27,756 nucleotides of DNA, taken from assembly GCA_002309635.1 (NCBI GenBank), contig DBXO01000046.1:1-27756 (forward strand). Direction: 5' to 3'. This document shows positions 15,023-23,305 of this stretch, piece by piece. The DNA comes from Ruminococcus flavefaciens (GTDB taxonomy: Bacteria > Bacillota > Clostridia > Oscillospirales > Ruminococcaceae). Positions within the stretch are counted from its first letter, which is position 1. Each line of letters begins with the position of its first letter. The notes beneath the pieces were generated by a model that searched no databases, was not told where the DNA came from, and saw only the letters and a list, made by a program, of their open reading frames with translations. The translations under genes were made by a program, and so were the position numbers.

Positions 15023-15037
15023 TGAAGCGACGCTTCA
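15023..15037 (+). promoter_or_regulatory. Perfect dyad upstream of the first ECF sigma gene
   Basis: TGAAGCG-A-CGCTTCA is a perfect inverted repeat with a single central base, ending 5 bases before the Shine-Dalgarno. It could be an operator for a dimeric regulator; a hairpin with a one-base loop is unlikely. Confidence 0.45.
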
Positions 15038-15057
15038 GACAGAAAGGAGGAATTACC

Positions 15058-15552
15058 ATGAATGACAGTTCAGCGCTGTATGCATTCAATAAGTTCGGCG
15101 ATACGGTGCTCCGCGCTGCCTTTGCCATGACGGGAAGCTATTCCGAGGCAGAGGACATTACACAAGAGATATTTCTGAATCTCCATGCAAAACCGCAGAG
15201 CTTCGACAGCGACGAGCATATGAAAGCGTGGCTGCTGCGTTCAGCCATAAACCGCTGCAAAAACTACAGAAAAAGCGCACGTATACTAAGAAATTCACCG
15301 CTTGACGAGACCCTCGCAAATACCCTGAGCTGCGAGTTTTCTCCGAGAGACAACGAAATAAGAGAGAGGATATCAAGGCTGCCCGAGAAGTATTCATCGG
15401 TGATATTCCTTTATTATTATGAGGAGTACACCATAAAGGAGATAGCTTCCCTCATCGGAAAGAATGAGAATACGGTCAGCTCGCTTTTGCAGCGCGGAAG
15501 AAAGAAACTAAAGACAGAACTGGAAATGGAGGGGTACATATATGAGACCTAA
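15058..15552 (+). CDS. ECF-type RNA polymerase sigma factor
   Basis: The 164-aa protein has the two-domain ECF sigma layout. Region 2 (about 10-75) includes AFAMTGSYSEAEDITQEIFL and WLLRSAINRCKN for -10 recognition. Region 4 (about 112-160) includes LPEKYSSVIFLYYYEEYTIK and a helix-turn-helix (IASLIGKNENTVSSLLQRGR) for -35 binding. ATG 15058 was chosen for AAAGGAGG at 15043-15050; an upstream in-frame codon at 15010 has no ribosome binding site. It overlaps the next gene by 11 bp, the usual arrangement with a cognate anti-sigma factor. No good sigma-A promoter is visible; ACGAAAACGC around 14991-15000 may belong to a self-recognised promoter. Target genes unknown. Confidence 0.92.
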   Translation: MNDSSALYAFNKFGDTVLRAAFAMTGSYSEAEDITQEIFLNLHAKPQSFDSDEHMKAWLLRSAINRCKNYRKSARILRNSPLDETLANTLSCEFSPRDNEIRERISRLPEKYSSVIFLYYYEEYTIKEIASLIGKNENTVSSLLQRGRKKLKTELEMEGYIYET

Positions 15553-17686
15553 TGAATATGACGACCTTCTCAGCAAAATAAAGTGCAGTGACGAGTTCCG
15601 CGGCCGTATGGAGGAAAAGCTCAGCTCTCCCGCTGCAGAGGTGCATGAGTATGAGGAAAGCGTAAGCGGTACGGACGTTATAACGGCAAAGCACAGCTGG
15701 GGCAGGATAGCGGCGATGGCGGCAGCTTTCGTTCTTGTATGCGGAGCTGTTGGCGGAGGAGCATACTATCGTTTTTCCCATGTGAAGAATATCACCGATA
15801 CCTCTTCCAATGAGGATAAAACGGAATATGATTCCATATACGACAGGCTCAAGGCAAACAGGGATAAATACGAAATGAATACGGCACTGTGCGTATTTGA
15901 CGGTGCAGACGGCGGATTCCCCGGTTTTGACAGCGAAGAACAGCAGAGGTTCTTCGATTATATGGATAAATTCAATATGAAAAACGAGGTCGAAAAGAAA
16001 GATATTTCAATTACAGCAAGACATATAAGATTCGTGTTTTTTAAAAAGAACAATGAAGAAAACAAGATCGTTCTTGATTTCTATGAGAGCGGCGACTGCA
16101 CATGGACAGAGTCTGATAACGGTGTGGAAAGAACAACATATCACAGCCTTGCAGACGGCGACATGGTATTTAATGACCTTATGAAAATGTATCAGCTTGA
16201 TACGATATGTTCTGATATGCTTAACTGGAACAATGTTAATGAGGAAGAAATTGAGGACTTTATTGAAAAGTCCTATGAAAACAGCATAGACTATACCAGC
16301 AGTCTTATGAATGCTGCGAGTTTTCATCAAAAGGCCAGCAGCAATATAAAAATGTATGAATTCGCAGACAGAAATGATATAAGCAGCGTAATACTCAGCT
16401 GCGAATGGGAAAGAGCAAGGGATTTTGATTATATTAATGGCTATTACAGCATAAACGGGTTCAACCTTAGTGAGGACGGATATCTGTCAGGAAACTATAA
16501 GGGCTACTATGTGGTCTACAAGCTGAAGGACGACATATACCTTGATAAGCTCAGAACTATATGGAACGATTATCTGAAACCTATGTATACTGCATTCAAT
16601 ATATCTGATCCTAAGGATATCAGAGAAGCATTGCAGCAGATAAGCGGTGAAAAGAGCGTTCAGTGGCTTGAGGGACCAACCTATATCGGACAAGGCAGTA
16701 CAGAAGATTATGATTGTATAGCCCGTTATTATACTCTGTCCGACACTAAAGGCTTTATAGACGAGCTGGCTTCACTTGCATGGGTAAGCTGCAGCGACGA
16801 TGAAATAACGGACAAATCGGAGTATAGGAACGAAAGAGGATTGATTGTTTCAAAAGGAGTGTATGAATTCAATTATATGAGGCTTTATCCGGACGGCTAC
16901 ATTAGAATAAGCAATGTCGGCGGCTTCAAGCTTGAAAATGAAAGCGACATCGAAAAGCTGAGTCAGCTGATAGATAACTATTTAATTATGGACGAGGGCT
17001 CAAAGACAGCAGAGAAGATACGCAATGGAATAACCGATTACAACAATTTAAAAGCGCATTATACATACGAACTAAGCGATGGGTCAGAAGTAAGCGAGTC
17101 AGTGAGCGGTTATCTCAGCGTTGACGCCAAAAATGAAAAGATGTACATGACATTTGACGGAATAAGCAATTTTACAGACATTTTTGCGGACAGAAAAAAC
17201 GTATCCGGCGAGATAGTGATGAACGGACATGACGATTCTGCATTCAGAATGGTATTAAATGATACTGGAGAGGTATTTTACAGCGGTATATACAGCTACA
17301 ACAACGGCTATTTAACCCCGCCGCCTTTCTTTCATTATATCTATTTCTGTGAATCGCTTGAGAAAAGTTTTGCTCCGAGAGAGGCAGTCAGGTATTATGA
17401 CAGTGATTACGATTCCGATTTCAATTTTGAAATTATTGAAGCCGACGGTCTTGTAACGCTTTACTCCGAGGGAGAAAATGACGGAGAATATATACGTATT
17501 GTCCTGACAGAGAGAGGACAGCTGATATCATATGAGAAATCCTCGGAAAACTATAGTTCATCATTCATACTGGATGATTATGTATTTGATTCGCCCGACT
17601 TCACCATGGAAGATGTTGGTACTGTTTATGAAAGAATAGGCACAGAGCGCGAAGAGCTCGACAGCAGTTTAAACGGAAACCATTAA
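15542..17686 (+). CDS. Membrane-anchored putative anti-sigma factor with large extracellular domain
   Basis: The 714-aa protein begins with a short cytosolic part (1-54, MRPNEYDDLLSKIKCSDEFR) resembling the sigma-binding segment of clostridial anti-sigma proteins. One transmembrane helix follows (about 55-76, MAAAFVLVCGAVGGGAYY), then about 640 residues outside the cell. The ectodomain is rich in Asp, Glu, Ser, Tyr and Asn, with repeated Y/D-G-Y beta-type stretches; I recognise no enzymatic or sugar-binding motif. The 11-bp overlap with the sigma gene supports a sigma/anti-sigma pair in which the ectodomain senses something at the cell surface. The function is inferred from context; the ectodomain is unidentified. 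Confidence 0.75.
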   Translation: MRPNEYDDLLSKIKCSDEFRGRMEEKLSSPAAEVHEYEESVSGTDVITAKHSWGRIAAMAAAFVLVCGAVGGGAYYRFSHVKNITDTSSNEDKTEYDSIYDRLKANRDKYEMNTALCVFDGADGGFPGFDSEEQQRFFDYMDKFNMKNEVEKKDISITARHIRFVFFKKNNEENKIVLDFYESGDCTWTESDNGVERTTYHSLADGDMVFNDLMKMYQLDTICSDMLNWNNVNEEEIEDFIEKSYENSIDYTSSLMNAASFHQKASSNIKMYEFADRNDISSVILSCEWERARDFDYINGYYSINGFNLSEDGYLSGNYKGYYVVYKLKDDIYLDKLRTIWNDYLKPMYTAFNISDPKDIREALQQISGEKSVQWLEGPTYIGQGSTEDYDCIARYYTLSDTKGFIDELASLAWVSCSDDEITDKSEYRNERGLIVSKGVYEFNYMRLYPDGYIRISNVGGFKLENESDIEKLSQLIDNYLIMDEGSKTAEKIRNGITDYNNLKAHYTYELSDGSEVSESVSGYLSVDAKNEKMYMTFDGISNFTDIFADRKNVSGEIVMNGHDDSAFRMVLNDTGEVFYSGIYSYNNGYLTPPPFFHYIYFCESLEKSFAPREAVRYYDSDYDSDFNFEIIEADGLVTLYSEGENDGEYIRIVLTERGQLISYEKSSENYSSSFILDDYVFDSPDFTMEDVGTVYERIGTEREELDSSLNGNH

Positions 17687-17692
17687 TGAAAG

Positions 17693-17721
17693 TTGCATTT
17701 TTAGATTTTCTATGATATAAT
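17693..17721 (+). promoter_or_regulatory. Promoter of xth
   Basis: TTGCAT (17693-17698), a 17-bp spacer and TATAAT (17716-17721), with an extended -10 TGA. It starts 7 bases after the anti-sigma stop codon. Confidence 0.8.
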
Positions 17722-17730
17722 GTTATAAAG

Positions 17731-17764
17731 TCTCCGCAGTCGGTATGGCTGCGGAGAAATTTTT
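17731..17764 (+). terminator. Stem-loop at the 5' end of xth mRNA, terminator-like
   Basis: TCTCCGCAG (17731-17739) pairs with CTGCGGAGA (17749-17757), extendable by two pairs, and is followed by AAATTTTT. It can terminate transcripts from the anti-sigma gene. It also lies downstream of the xth promoter -10, about ten bases away, so it would form at the very 5' end of the xth transcript. Confidence 0.65.
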
Positions 17765-17777
17765 CGGAGGTATAACA

Positions 17778-18524
17778 ATGAAGCTCATATCATGGAACGT
17801 CAACGGTTTTCGTGCCTGTCTGCAAAAGGGCTTTGAGGACTTCTTCAAGGCTGCAGACGCTGATATATTCTGCCTGCAGGAGACAAAAATGCAGCCCGAT
17901 CAGGCTGACTTTACGCCCGAGGGCTACCACATATACTTTCACAGCGCTGTAAAAAAGGGCTATTCCGGAACGGCTGTATTCAGCAAAGCAGAGCCGATCT
18001 CGGTAAATTACGGAATAAACGGCACTCATCTTGACGAGGGACGTGTCATTACCTGCGAGTATGAGGACTTTTACTTCGTGTGCTGCTATGTTCCCAATGC
18101 ACAGGACGGTCTCAAGCGTATCGACTACCGCATGGAGTTCGAGGACGATATGAGGGCGTATCTCTCGGAGCTGGACAAGAAGAAGCCTGTTATCTACTGC
18201 GGCGACCTCAATGTTGCTCACGAGGAGATAGACCTGAAAAATCCCAGGACAAACCGCGGCAATGCAGGCTTTTCCGACGAGGAGCGCGGCAAGTTCACGG
18301 AGCTTCTCGGTGCAGGCTTTGCAGATACATTCCGCAGGCTCTATCCCGATACAGTTACCTATTCGTGGTGGTCGTACCGCTTCAAAGCCCGCGAAAAGAA
18401 CGCAGGCTGGCGCATAGACTATTTCGTGGTGTCAGACCGCCTTATGGAGCGCGTGAAGGACTCCGAGATACTTACAGACGTTATGGGCAGCGACCACTGT
18501 CCTGTGATGCTTACCGTTGAATAG
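17778..18524 (+). CDS. xth: Exodeoxyribonuclease III (AP endonuclease)
   Basis: This 248-aa enzyme of the EEP fold cuts DNA at abasic sites and removes 3' blocks in base excision repair. Motifs in order: SWNVNGFRA, LQETK with the metal-binding Glu (about 41), YVPNAQ, GDLNVAHEEIDL with the catalytic Asp/Asn, the DNA-recognition stretch TYSWWSYRF then GWRIDYFVVS, and GSDHCPV with the active-site His. ATG 17778 follows TCGGAGGT; an upstream in-frame ATG at 17745 lies in the hairpin and would add an atypical N-terminus. It has its own promoter, so its expression is probably independent of the sigma/anti-sigma pair. Confidence 0.95.
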   Translation: MKLISWNVNGFRACLQKGFEDFFKAADADIFCLQETKMQPDQADFTPEGYHIYFHSAVKKGYSGTAVFSKAEPISVNYGINGTHLDEGRVITCEYEDFYFVCCYVPNAQDGLKRIDYRMEFEDDMRAYLSELDKKKPVIYCGDLNVAHEEIDLKNPRTNRGNAGFSDEERGKFTELLGAGFADTFRRLYPDTVTYSWWSYRFKAREKNAGWRIDYFVVSDRLMERVKDSEILTDVMGSDHCPVMLTVE

Positions 18525-18528
18525 CCCG

Positions 18529-18564
18529 AAATATAGGGACGCCCATTGGACGTCCCTATATTTT
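18529..18564. terminator. Terminator between convergent genes xth and PARG-like
   Basis: The stem AATATAGGGACG (18530-18541) with CGTCCCTATATT (18551-18562) has a 9-nt loop and a short T run on the plus side. It lies between the convergent genes and overlaps the end of the minus-strand gene (stop 18556-18558), so it may serve both. Confidence 0.7.
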
Positions 18565-19359
18565 ATGCTGTAAAAGTTTTTTGAAGCTGAGATAATTCCG
18601 TCCGTCCTCCTTGCCGTAAACTGCAAAGCAGACATTATCAAAGAGCTTTCCGTAGCCCTCGTCAATAAGGACTTTTCTGAAATATTCCGACACATCATCG
18701 GGCTTGTTACCGAAAGCTCCGCAGCCCCATGCGCCGAGTATCAGGTTTTTATGGCCGTGTTCCGCAGCTATGGCAAACATTATGCGTATGCGCCTTACCA
18801 TTGTTTCCGCTATCTTTTTACCCGAAGCAAGCAGGGCTGCTCCGCGTCTGTTTGGCGCGGGAACGGTTATCACTGCCGCTGAAAACGGCTCGTCCAGCAG
18901 TTCACAGTGATGATCGCGGAAAACGCATACATCAGGTGAATACAGCATATAGTCCGACTCGGTAGAGCTTAGGTGCGTGTTGTTATACCGGTACATTTCC
19001 TTTGCGTTTTCGGAGGTTATTGAAGCATACAGAGTGCTGCATCTGCAAAGAGCCTCCTCCTGTGCGTTTGCTCCAAGTCGGAAGCCGCCGCCTGCCTTGT
19101 GGGCGTTGGCGAAATTCATGACGAATGGCTTTTCAAATCGGCTCGTAGCGGCAAAAGAATCCTCTGTGGTAACGGTTATCACGCACATATCACTGTCGGG
19201 GATAGCTGTATTTTTGAGCAGCTCCGCGCCCTTTTCGGGAGAATAGGCAATAACTGCCGTGAAATCGCTTTTTGGAAGCTCCACGCGCTTTCCGTCTTTT
19301 TCGTAGAAGCCGTCGGCGGTTATTTTTATAGTCTCGTTTGCAACTGCGATATTATTCAT
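18556..19359 (-). CDS. PARG-type macrodomain protein (TIGR02452-like)
   Basis: The 267-aa protein carries the signature of microbial PARG-type macrodomains: FANAHKAGGGFRLGANAQEE, with GGG (90-92) and the catalytic QEE (100-102). A C-terminal macrodomain block VITVPAPNRR followed later by LGAWGCGAFGN fits the TIGR02452 family. Such enzymes remove ADP-ribose chains or related ADP-ribosyl groups. The ATG at 19357-19359 has AAGGAGTG before it on the minus strand; the longer frame would overlap the upstream gene by about 137 bp. It starts 4 bp after the metallophosphoesterase, so the two are cotranscribed. Substrate (protein, DNA or NAD-derived) is unknown. Confidence 0.87.
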   Translation of the reverse strand: MNNIAVANETIKITADGFYEKDGKRVELPKSDFTAVIAYSPEKGAELLKNTAIPDSDMCVITVTTEDSFAATSRFEKPFVMNFANAHKAGGGFRLGANAQEEALCRCSTLYASITSENAKEMYRYNNTHLSSTESDYMLYSPDVCVFRDHHCELLDEPFSAAVITVPAPNRRGAALLASGKKIAETMVRRIRIMFAIAAEHGHKNLILGAWGCGAFGNKPDDVSEYFRKVLIDEGYGKLFDNVCFAVYGKEDGRNYLSFKKLLQHKI

Positions 19360-19363
19360 ATTT

Positions 19364-20467
19364 TCACTCCTTGCTCCTGATATCAATAACGTTGTATTCG
19401 GATACAGTTCCCGTCTTGAAAGGGATAGCCCAGCCTGAAATTCCGGAGGTAACGATAAAATCGGTATTGCTGCGCTTTGTATATCCGTATACGAAGTCAT
19501 TGGCGCCTATCCACAGACCAACATATCCTGAGGGCCATATATGGCCGCCGTGAGTATGTCCCGAGTAGACAAGGTCAACATTTGCAGCTGCTTCGTTGTC
19601 GTAGTCGTTGGGCTGGTGGTCAAGTACAAGAGTATACGCAGATGATGGTATATTCTTTGTGAGCTCGCTTATATTCTTGCGGGTCTCGTCATGCTTGTCC
19701 TTTCTTCCGACTATTGCGAAGTTATTCGTGACCATAACGGTTTCGTCCTCAAGGACTGTAACGTTGTTGTTTTCAAGCTCAGAATACAGCTCCTCTATAG
19801 TGAAATCGCGGCTGTCTGGCATATAACCATTGTCGTGATTGCCGCTTACGAAGTATACACCGTAGGTGGTATGCAGCTTTCCGAGCGCCTCGCAGGCTTT
19901 GACCATATCGCTGCGGTTGGAGTCATCGTCCACGAAATCTCCTGCGATAACGACTATATCAGGATTCTCAGCCTGTATTCTTTCTATTTGCCGTGACATA
20001 CCGTCGCCGTCGAGAGTAATGCCTATATGAGAGTCCGCAAAGCCGACCACCCTTATACTTCCGCCGTCTATGGCTTTATCTGTATTTAGCGTATAGGGTG
20101 TAACTATGACATTATGGGCGTTATGCCAGCCTATGAACAGGTACACGGCTGTGAATACCAGTACGCATACGCCCTCGATATTGAAACGGCGTTCCTTTTT
20201 CAGCACCTTTCGCATGGTGAACGCGATAAGGTCGGCTATGAGCCAGAATATAATGAGGTGAAGCAATGTCACAATGACGCTGTAGAAGTTTATAAAGCCG
20301 AGACAGGCTATGCCGCCCAGAGGCAGAAGGCTTACCAGCCATGACAGAAGCTTGTGCTTTTTTCCAAGCTTTTCTATGAAGCTGAATCGGTGGAAACGCG
20401 TCACAAGGTAGACGGTTCCTGCAATAGACATTAGCAGAAGTATCAGAAAAAGTAAGAGCCAGTTCAT
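19364..20467 (-). CDS. Membrane-anchored metallophosphoesterase
   Basis: The 367-aa protein has four hydrophobic helices in its first 118 residues (about 2-24, 41-60, 62-86 and 99-117) and then a calcineurin-type phosphoesterase domain. Metal-binding motifs are present in order: FADSH, GDFVDD, GNHD and GHTHGG. The layout is that of the YkuE/YaeI-like membrane phosphoesterases, some of which act on lipid or nucleotide phosphodiesters; the substrate here cannot be told. An AGGGGGA lies before the ATG at 20465-20467. It is the first gene of a two-gene unit with the PARG-type gene and has a near-perfect promoter. Confidence 0.88.
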   Translation of the reverse strand: MNWLLLFLILLLMSIAGTVYLVTRFHRFSFIEKLGKKHKLLSWLVSLLPLGGIACLGFINFYSVIVTLLHLIIFWLIADLIAFTMRKVLKKERRFNIEGVCVLVFTAVYLFIGWHNAHNVIVTPYTLNTDKAIDGGSIRVVGFADSHIGITLDGDGMSRQIERIQAENPDIVVIAGDFVDDDSNRSDMVKACEALGKLHTTYGVYFVSGNHDNGYMPDSRDFTIEELYSELENNNVTVLEDETVMVTNNFAIVGRKDKHDETRKNISELTKNIPSSAYTLVLDHQPNDYDNEAAANVDLVYSGHTHGGHIWPSGYVGLWIGANDFVYGYTKRSNTDFIVTSGISGWAIPFKTGTVSEYNVIDIRSKE

Positions 20468-20528
20468 ATGTTTCCCCCTGAGATATGGCTGTGCATCATA
20501 TCATTTTGTTATTTCATGTCTTTTAATT

Positions 20529-20557
20529 ACTATATCAGTTTTGACGTGAATTGTCAA
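20529..20557 (-). promoter_or_regulatory. Promoter of the phosphoesterase-PARG operon
   Basis: On the minus strand TTGACA (20552-20557), 17 bp, then TATAGT (20529-20534) with an extended TGA. It is one of the strongest sigma-A-like promoters in the window and is divergent from the GH5 promoter. Confidence 0.85.
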
Positions 20558-20615
20558 GCTATGGGTACAAAAACAGCTTTTTTGTTGCAAATAGTCTTTT
20601 ATGCGGTATATATGG

Positions 20616-20644
20616 TTGAAATATGGGCAGTTATGTGATATAAT
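20616..20644 (+). promoter_or_regulatory. Promoter of the GH5 gene
   Basis: TTGAAA (20616-20621), 17 bp, TATAAT (20639-20644), extended TGA. The leader contains a small inverted repeat GTCTGA/TCAGAC (20662-20686). A TTTGTTGCAAAT block (20581-20592) lies upstream. Confidence 0.85.
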
Positions 20645-20701
20645 ATGTGTAACATTTTAAGGTCTGATGCTTGATTTTGGTCAGACAAAGGGGGGCGGCT
20701 G

Positions 20702-21895
20702 ATGAACAGAACAATTGGAAAATTCAGGATATCTTCGGCAGAAATAGCAGAAAAAATGGGAGCAGGCTGGAACTACGGAAACACACTCGAAGCAAATTTC
20801 GGCGGCAGGCCCGATGAAACGGTGTGGGGCAATCCTAAAGCTTCACAGGAAATGGTGGACGCAGTTGCTGACGCAGGCTTTGAAACGGTTAGGATACCCA
20901 TATCCTACCTCGATATGATAGATGACAGCAACGGTTTCAAGATTAACGAGGAATGGCTCGAACGCATTGCGGAGGTAGTGGATTACTGCTACAACCGCGG
21001 AATGTTCGTTATTATAAATATGCACGGCGACGGTTATCACACCATAAAGGGAGGCTGGCTCCTCTGCGACAGCGAGGATCAGGGCTACGTAAAGACTAAA
21101 TTTGCAGCTGTATGGCGTCAGGTGGCTCTTCGCTTTGCGGATCACGACGAGCACCTTATATTTGAGTGCATGAACGAGGTCTTTGACGGTGTATACCACG
21201 ATCCCGTTCCTGAGTACTATGAGAATATAAACGACTATGATCAGATATTCGTTGATACGGTAAGAAGTGCCGGAGGCTGCAATACGCACCGTTGGCTGCT
21301 CGTTGCGGGCTGGAACACGGATATCAAGTATACCTGCGGCAATTACGGTTTCAGATTTCCCGAGGACAAGGGAAATACCGCCGACGAAGGCAGGCTAATG
21401 CTCTCGGTTCACTGCTATGATCCGTGGGAGTACTGCGGCGATGATATGAAAAAGATATTCCTTTGGGGCGAAAAGGGTCAGGAAATAATAAAAATGACCA
21501 ATATAGACCCGATCTATGACGCAAACTGGGGCGAGGAGGAGCACATCAAGGCTCAGCTCTCAATGCTCAGGGAGCGTTATGTGGACAAGGGCATACCTGT
21601 TGTTATAGGCGAGTTCGGATGTATAGACAAGACCTTTGAACATTCCGTGCTTCCAGACAGGATAGCCGAGAACCGTGCTTATTACGACGGATTTTTAGCG
21701 GGTACGGCGGCTCAGAACGGAATAACTCCCGTTTACTGGGACAACGGCTACAACGGACCCAACGGCTTCGGACTTTTCGACCGCCGCAAGCTGACACAGA
21801 CGCAGCCCGAGCTTATCGAGGCTATAGTCTGCGGCGTCAAGAACAAGGACCCCATGTCGGGCAGGAGCGCATATATAGACAGATACACAGGCTGA
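20702..21895 (+). CDS. GH5-family glycoside hydrolase, apparently cytoplasmic
   Basis: The 397-aa protein shows GH5 (cellulase-type) blocks: GAGWNYGNTLE (20-30), VWGNPKASQEMVDAV, VRIPISY (63-69), INMHGDG (105-111), LIFECMNEV with the acid/base Glu159, and IPVVIGEFG with the nucleophile Glu304. Usual GH5 enzymes have NEP or a small residue after the acid/base; here it is NEV. No signal peptide, carbohydrate-binding module or dockerin is present, unlike secreted ruminococcal cellulases, so it likely acts in the cytoplasm on imported oligosaccharides. Family is well supported; subfamily (perhaps GH5_4-like) and substrate are not. It has its own promoter and terminator and is monocistronic. Confidence 0.88.
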   Translation: MNRTIGKFRISSAEIAEKMGAGWNYGNTLEANFGGRPDETVWGNPKASQEMVDAVADAGFETVRIPISYLDMIDDSNGFKINEEWLERIAEVVDYCYNRGMFVIINMHGDGYHTIKGGWLLCDSEDQGYVKTKFAAVWRQVALRFADHDEHLIFECMNEVFDGVYHDPVPEYYENINDYDQIFVDTVRSAGGCNTHRWLLVAGWNTDIKYTCGNYGFRFPEDKGNTADEGRLMLSVHCYDPWEYCGDDMKKIFLWGEKGQEIIKMTNIDPIYDANWGEEEHIKAQLSMLRERYVDKGIPVVIGEFGCIDKTFEHSVLPDRIAENRAYYDGFLAGTAAQNGITPVYWDNGYNGPNGFGLFDRRKLTQTQPELIEAIVCGVKNKDPMSGRSAYIDRYTG

Positions 21896-21899
21896 CAGC

Positions 21900-21932
21900 A
21901 AGGGCGTGATATTTTATATCACGCCCTTTTTT
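21900..21932 (+). terminator. Terminator after GH5
   Basis: A 13-bp stem (arms 21900-21912 and 21916-21928, AGGGCGTGAT/ATCACGCCCT core) with a 3-nt loop and a T run. The same stem core recurs at 27194-27217. Confidence 0.88.
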
Positions 21933-21940
21933 ATGTATTA

Positions 21941-23305
21941 TCAGTTTATTTTGTCTATTATCACATTGGCGAATTCGTAGCCTACGGGGGAATGATAGTT
22001 GGGGAGCCCGCCGTTTAAATGTTCGGGATCAGGCTTTGGTGTTACATCTGCTGTAAAGCTCAGTATAGGATGATGGTCTGCGTCATCAGAATAAATGATA
22101 CCGTGTACAGTGAAGCTGTAATTGTAATTGTGCTTGATAATGTCCATATCACTGAATGTTATTATTTGGGTATTGACGCCGTATTCGGGAGCAATATTCT
22201 CAAAGTAGTATTGTACTGCCGCTTCAGCGTTCAGCTCAACATTTCCGTTGTCCAGGATATCGCTTATCTTCCAGCTGCCGTCTTCAATCTCAAAATTGAT
22301 TATAAGCGGATTGCCTACCTTTGAAGGAGAGGCGTTGCATACAGGATTGAACAGTGCGCATCTCATTGCTGTAAAGCTGTTGTCTCCGTCTTCGGTGATC
22401 ACGGGCGCATCGCTGTAGTTAGGTTCGTCAAAAATTGGATAATCAGTGCGGATGTACAGGCTTCCGTTATAGGTGATAAAATTTTCTGTATGCCAGTCAA
22501 AGCTTTCCATATCTATATCGTCGCCGTCCTTGTACTGACTGAAATCAAGAGACAGGTATCCCTCTGAGGGAGGAAGATTAACTCCGTATTTGGAGTTAGG
22601 GGAATAGTCGTTGCCGCCTTTTTCTTCAAGAGCATTGAAGTAATCCTCGGTGCATATTTCTCTGAAAGCGTTGAGAAAGTCCTCTTTGGTCCGTAATCCC
22701 GGTTCTGTGACCCTTGCAAAGTGCGACCAGCCCGGGCCGTATTGCTCCGGATCACTAAAGGTATAAATATTAAAAGTGAGGGTATCGTCAGGGTCGTATG
22801 CAATATTACCGTTGAGCTTGTTTGCAAGGTCTGCAAATCTGTCCGTAAGGTCAAGAGCAATAGCCTCATGGCTGTCCTCCTCGAATACGACAGCTTCTGT
22901 TGATTCTTCTGCAGCCGCTTCTGTGGTGGTTTCTGTGGTTTCCTCCACAGCGGTGGTCTCTTCTGTGATGATAGTAGTCTCTGCGGGAACTTCGTCTGCG
23001 GGACCTGCTGCCCTGTTTCTGCTCATAAGCATAACGCTTCCTGAGATACCGCCTACGGTAAGAACTGCTGCGGCAGCAATGCTTGCATACTTGTACCATG
23101 CGGGGCGCTTGTACTGTTCAACTCCGCTTACAACTGTTTCGTCGCTGTTGATAAAATCTGTGTCAGTGCTGTTTTCTGTACTATACTTTCTTTCGCTCAT
23201 AGCAAATATTCTCTCCTTCTCTTCATCTGTGAGTACGGGGAATTCCTGAGCGATCTTGTCTATATCCATATCCGCCAGCTCCTTGAAAAGATCATTTTTC
23301 TTCAT
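21941..23305 (-). CDS. Putative anti-sigma factor with Thr/Glu-rich stalk and extracellular domain
   Basis: The 454-aa protein has a cytosolic N-terminus (1-72) with an amphipathic LTDEEKERIFAMSERK segment, as in clostridial anti-sigma factors. One membrane helix follows (about 74-95), then a low-complexity Thr/Glu/Ala stalk (about 107-140, such as ETTETTTEAAAEE), and a roughly 310-residue exported domain rich in Asp, Tyr and Asn. I recognise no enzymatic motif in it. The 4-bp ATGA overlap with the upstream ECF sigma gene supports the anti-sigma role, which is inferred. The general plan (short cytosolic part, helix, stalk, ectodomain) resembles the first pair at 15058-17686, but the sequences do not look alike. 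Confidence 0.75.
   Translation of the reverse strand: MKKNDLFKELADMDIDKIAQEFPVLTDEEKERIFAMSERKYSTENSTDTDFINSDETVVSGVEQYKRPAWYKYASIAAAAVLTVGGISGSVMLMSRNRAAGPADEVPAETTIITEETTAVEETTETTTEAAAEESTEAVVFEEDSHEAIALDLTDRFADLANKLNGNIAYDPDDTLTFNIYTFSDPEQYGPGWSHFARVTEPGLRTKEDFLNAFREICTEDYFNALEEKGGNDYSPNSKYGVNLPPSEGYLSLDFSQYKDGDDIDMESFDWHTENFITYNGSLYIRTDYPIFDEPNYSDAPVITEDGDNSFTAMRCALFNPVCNASPSKVGNPLIINFEIEDGSWKISDILDNGNVELNAEAAVQYYFENIAPEYGVNTQIITFSDMDIIKHNYNYSFTVHGIIYSDDADHHPILSFTADVTPKPDPEHLNGGLPNYHSPVGYEFANVIIDKIN

Noticed and set aside
17745..17777. Upstream ATG extension of xth
   Set aside because: It lies in the 5' stem-loop and adds residues before the usual MKLISWN start.
22776..23249. 157-aa Ser/Val-rich plus-strand frame
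   Set aside because: Antisense of the Thr/Glu-rich stalk of the second anti-sigma gene; low complexity explains it.
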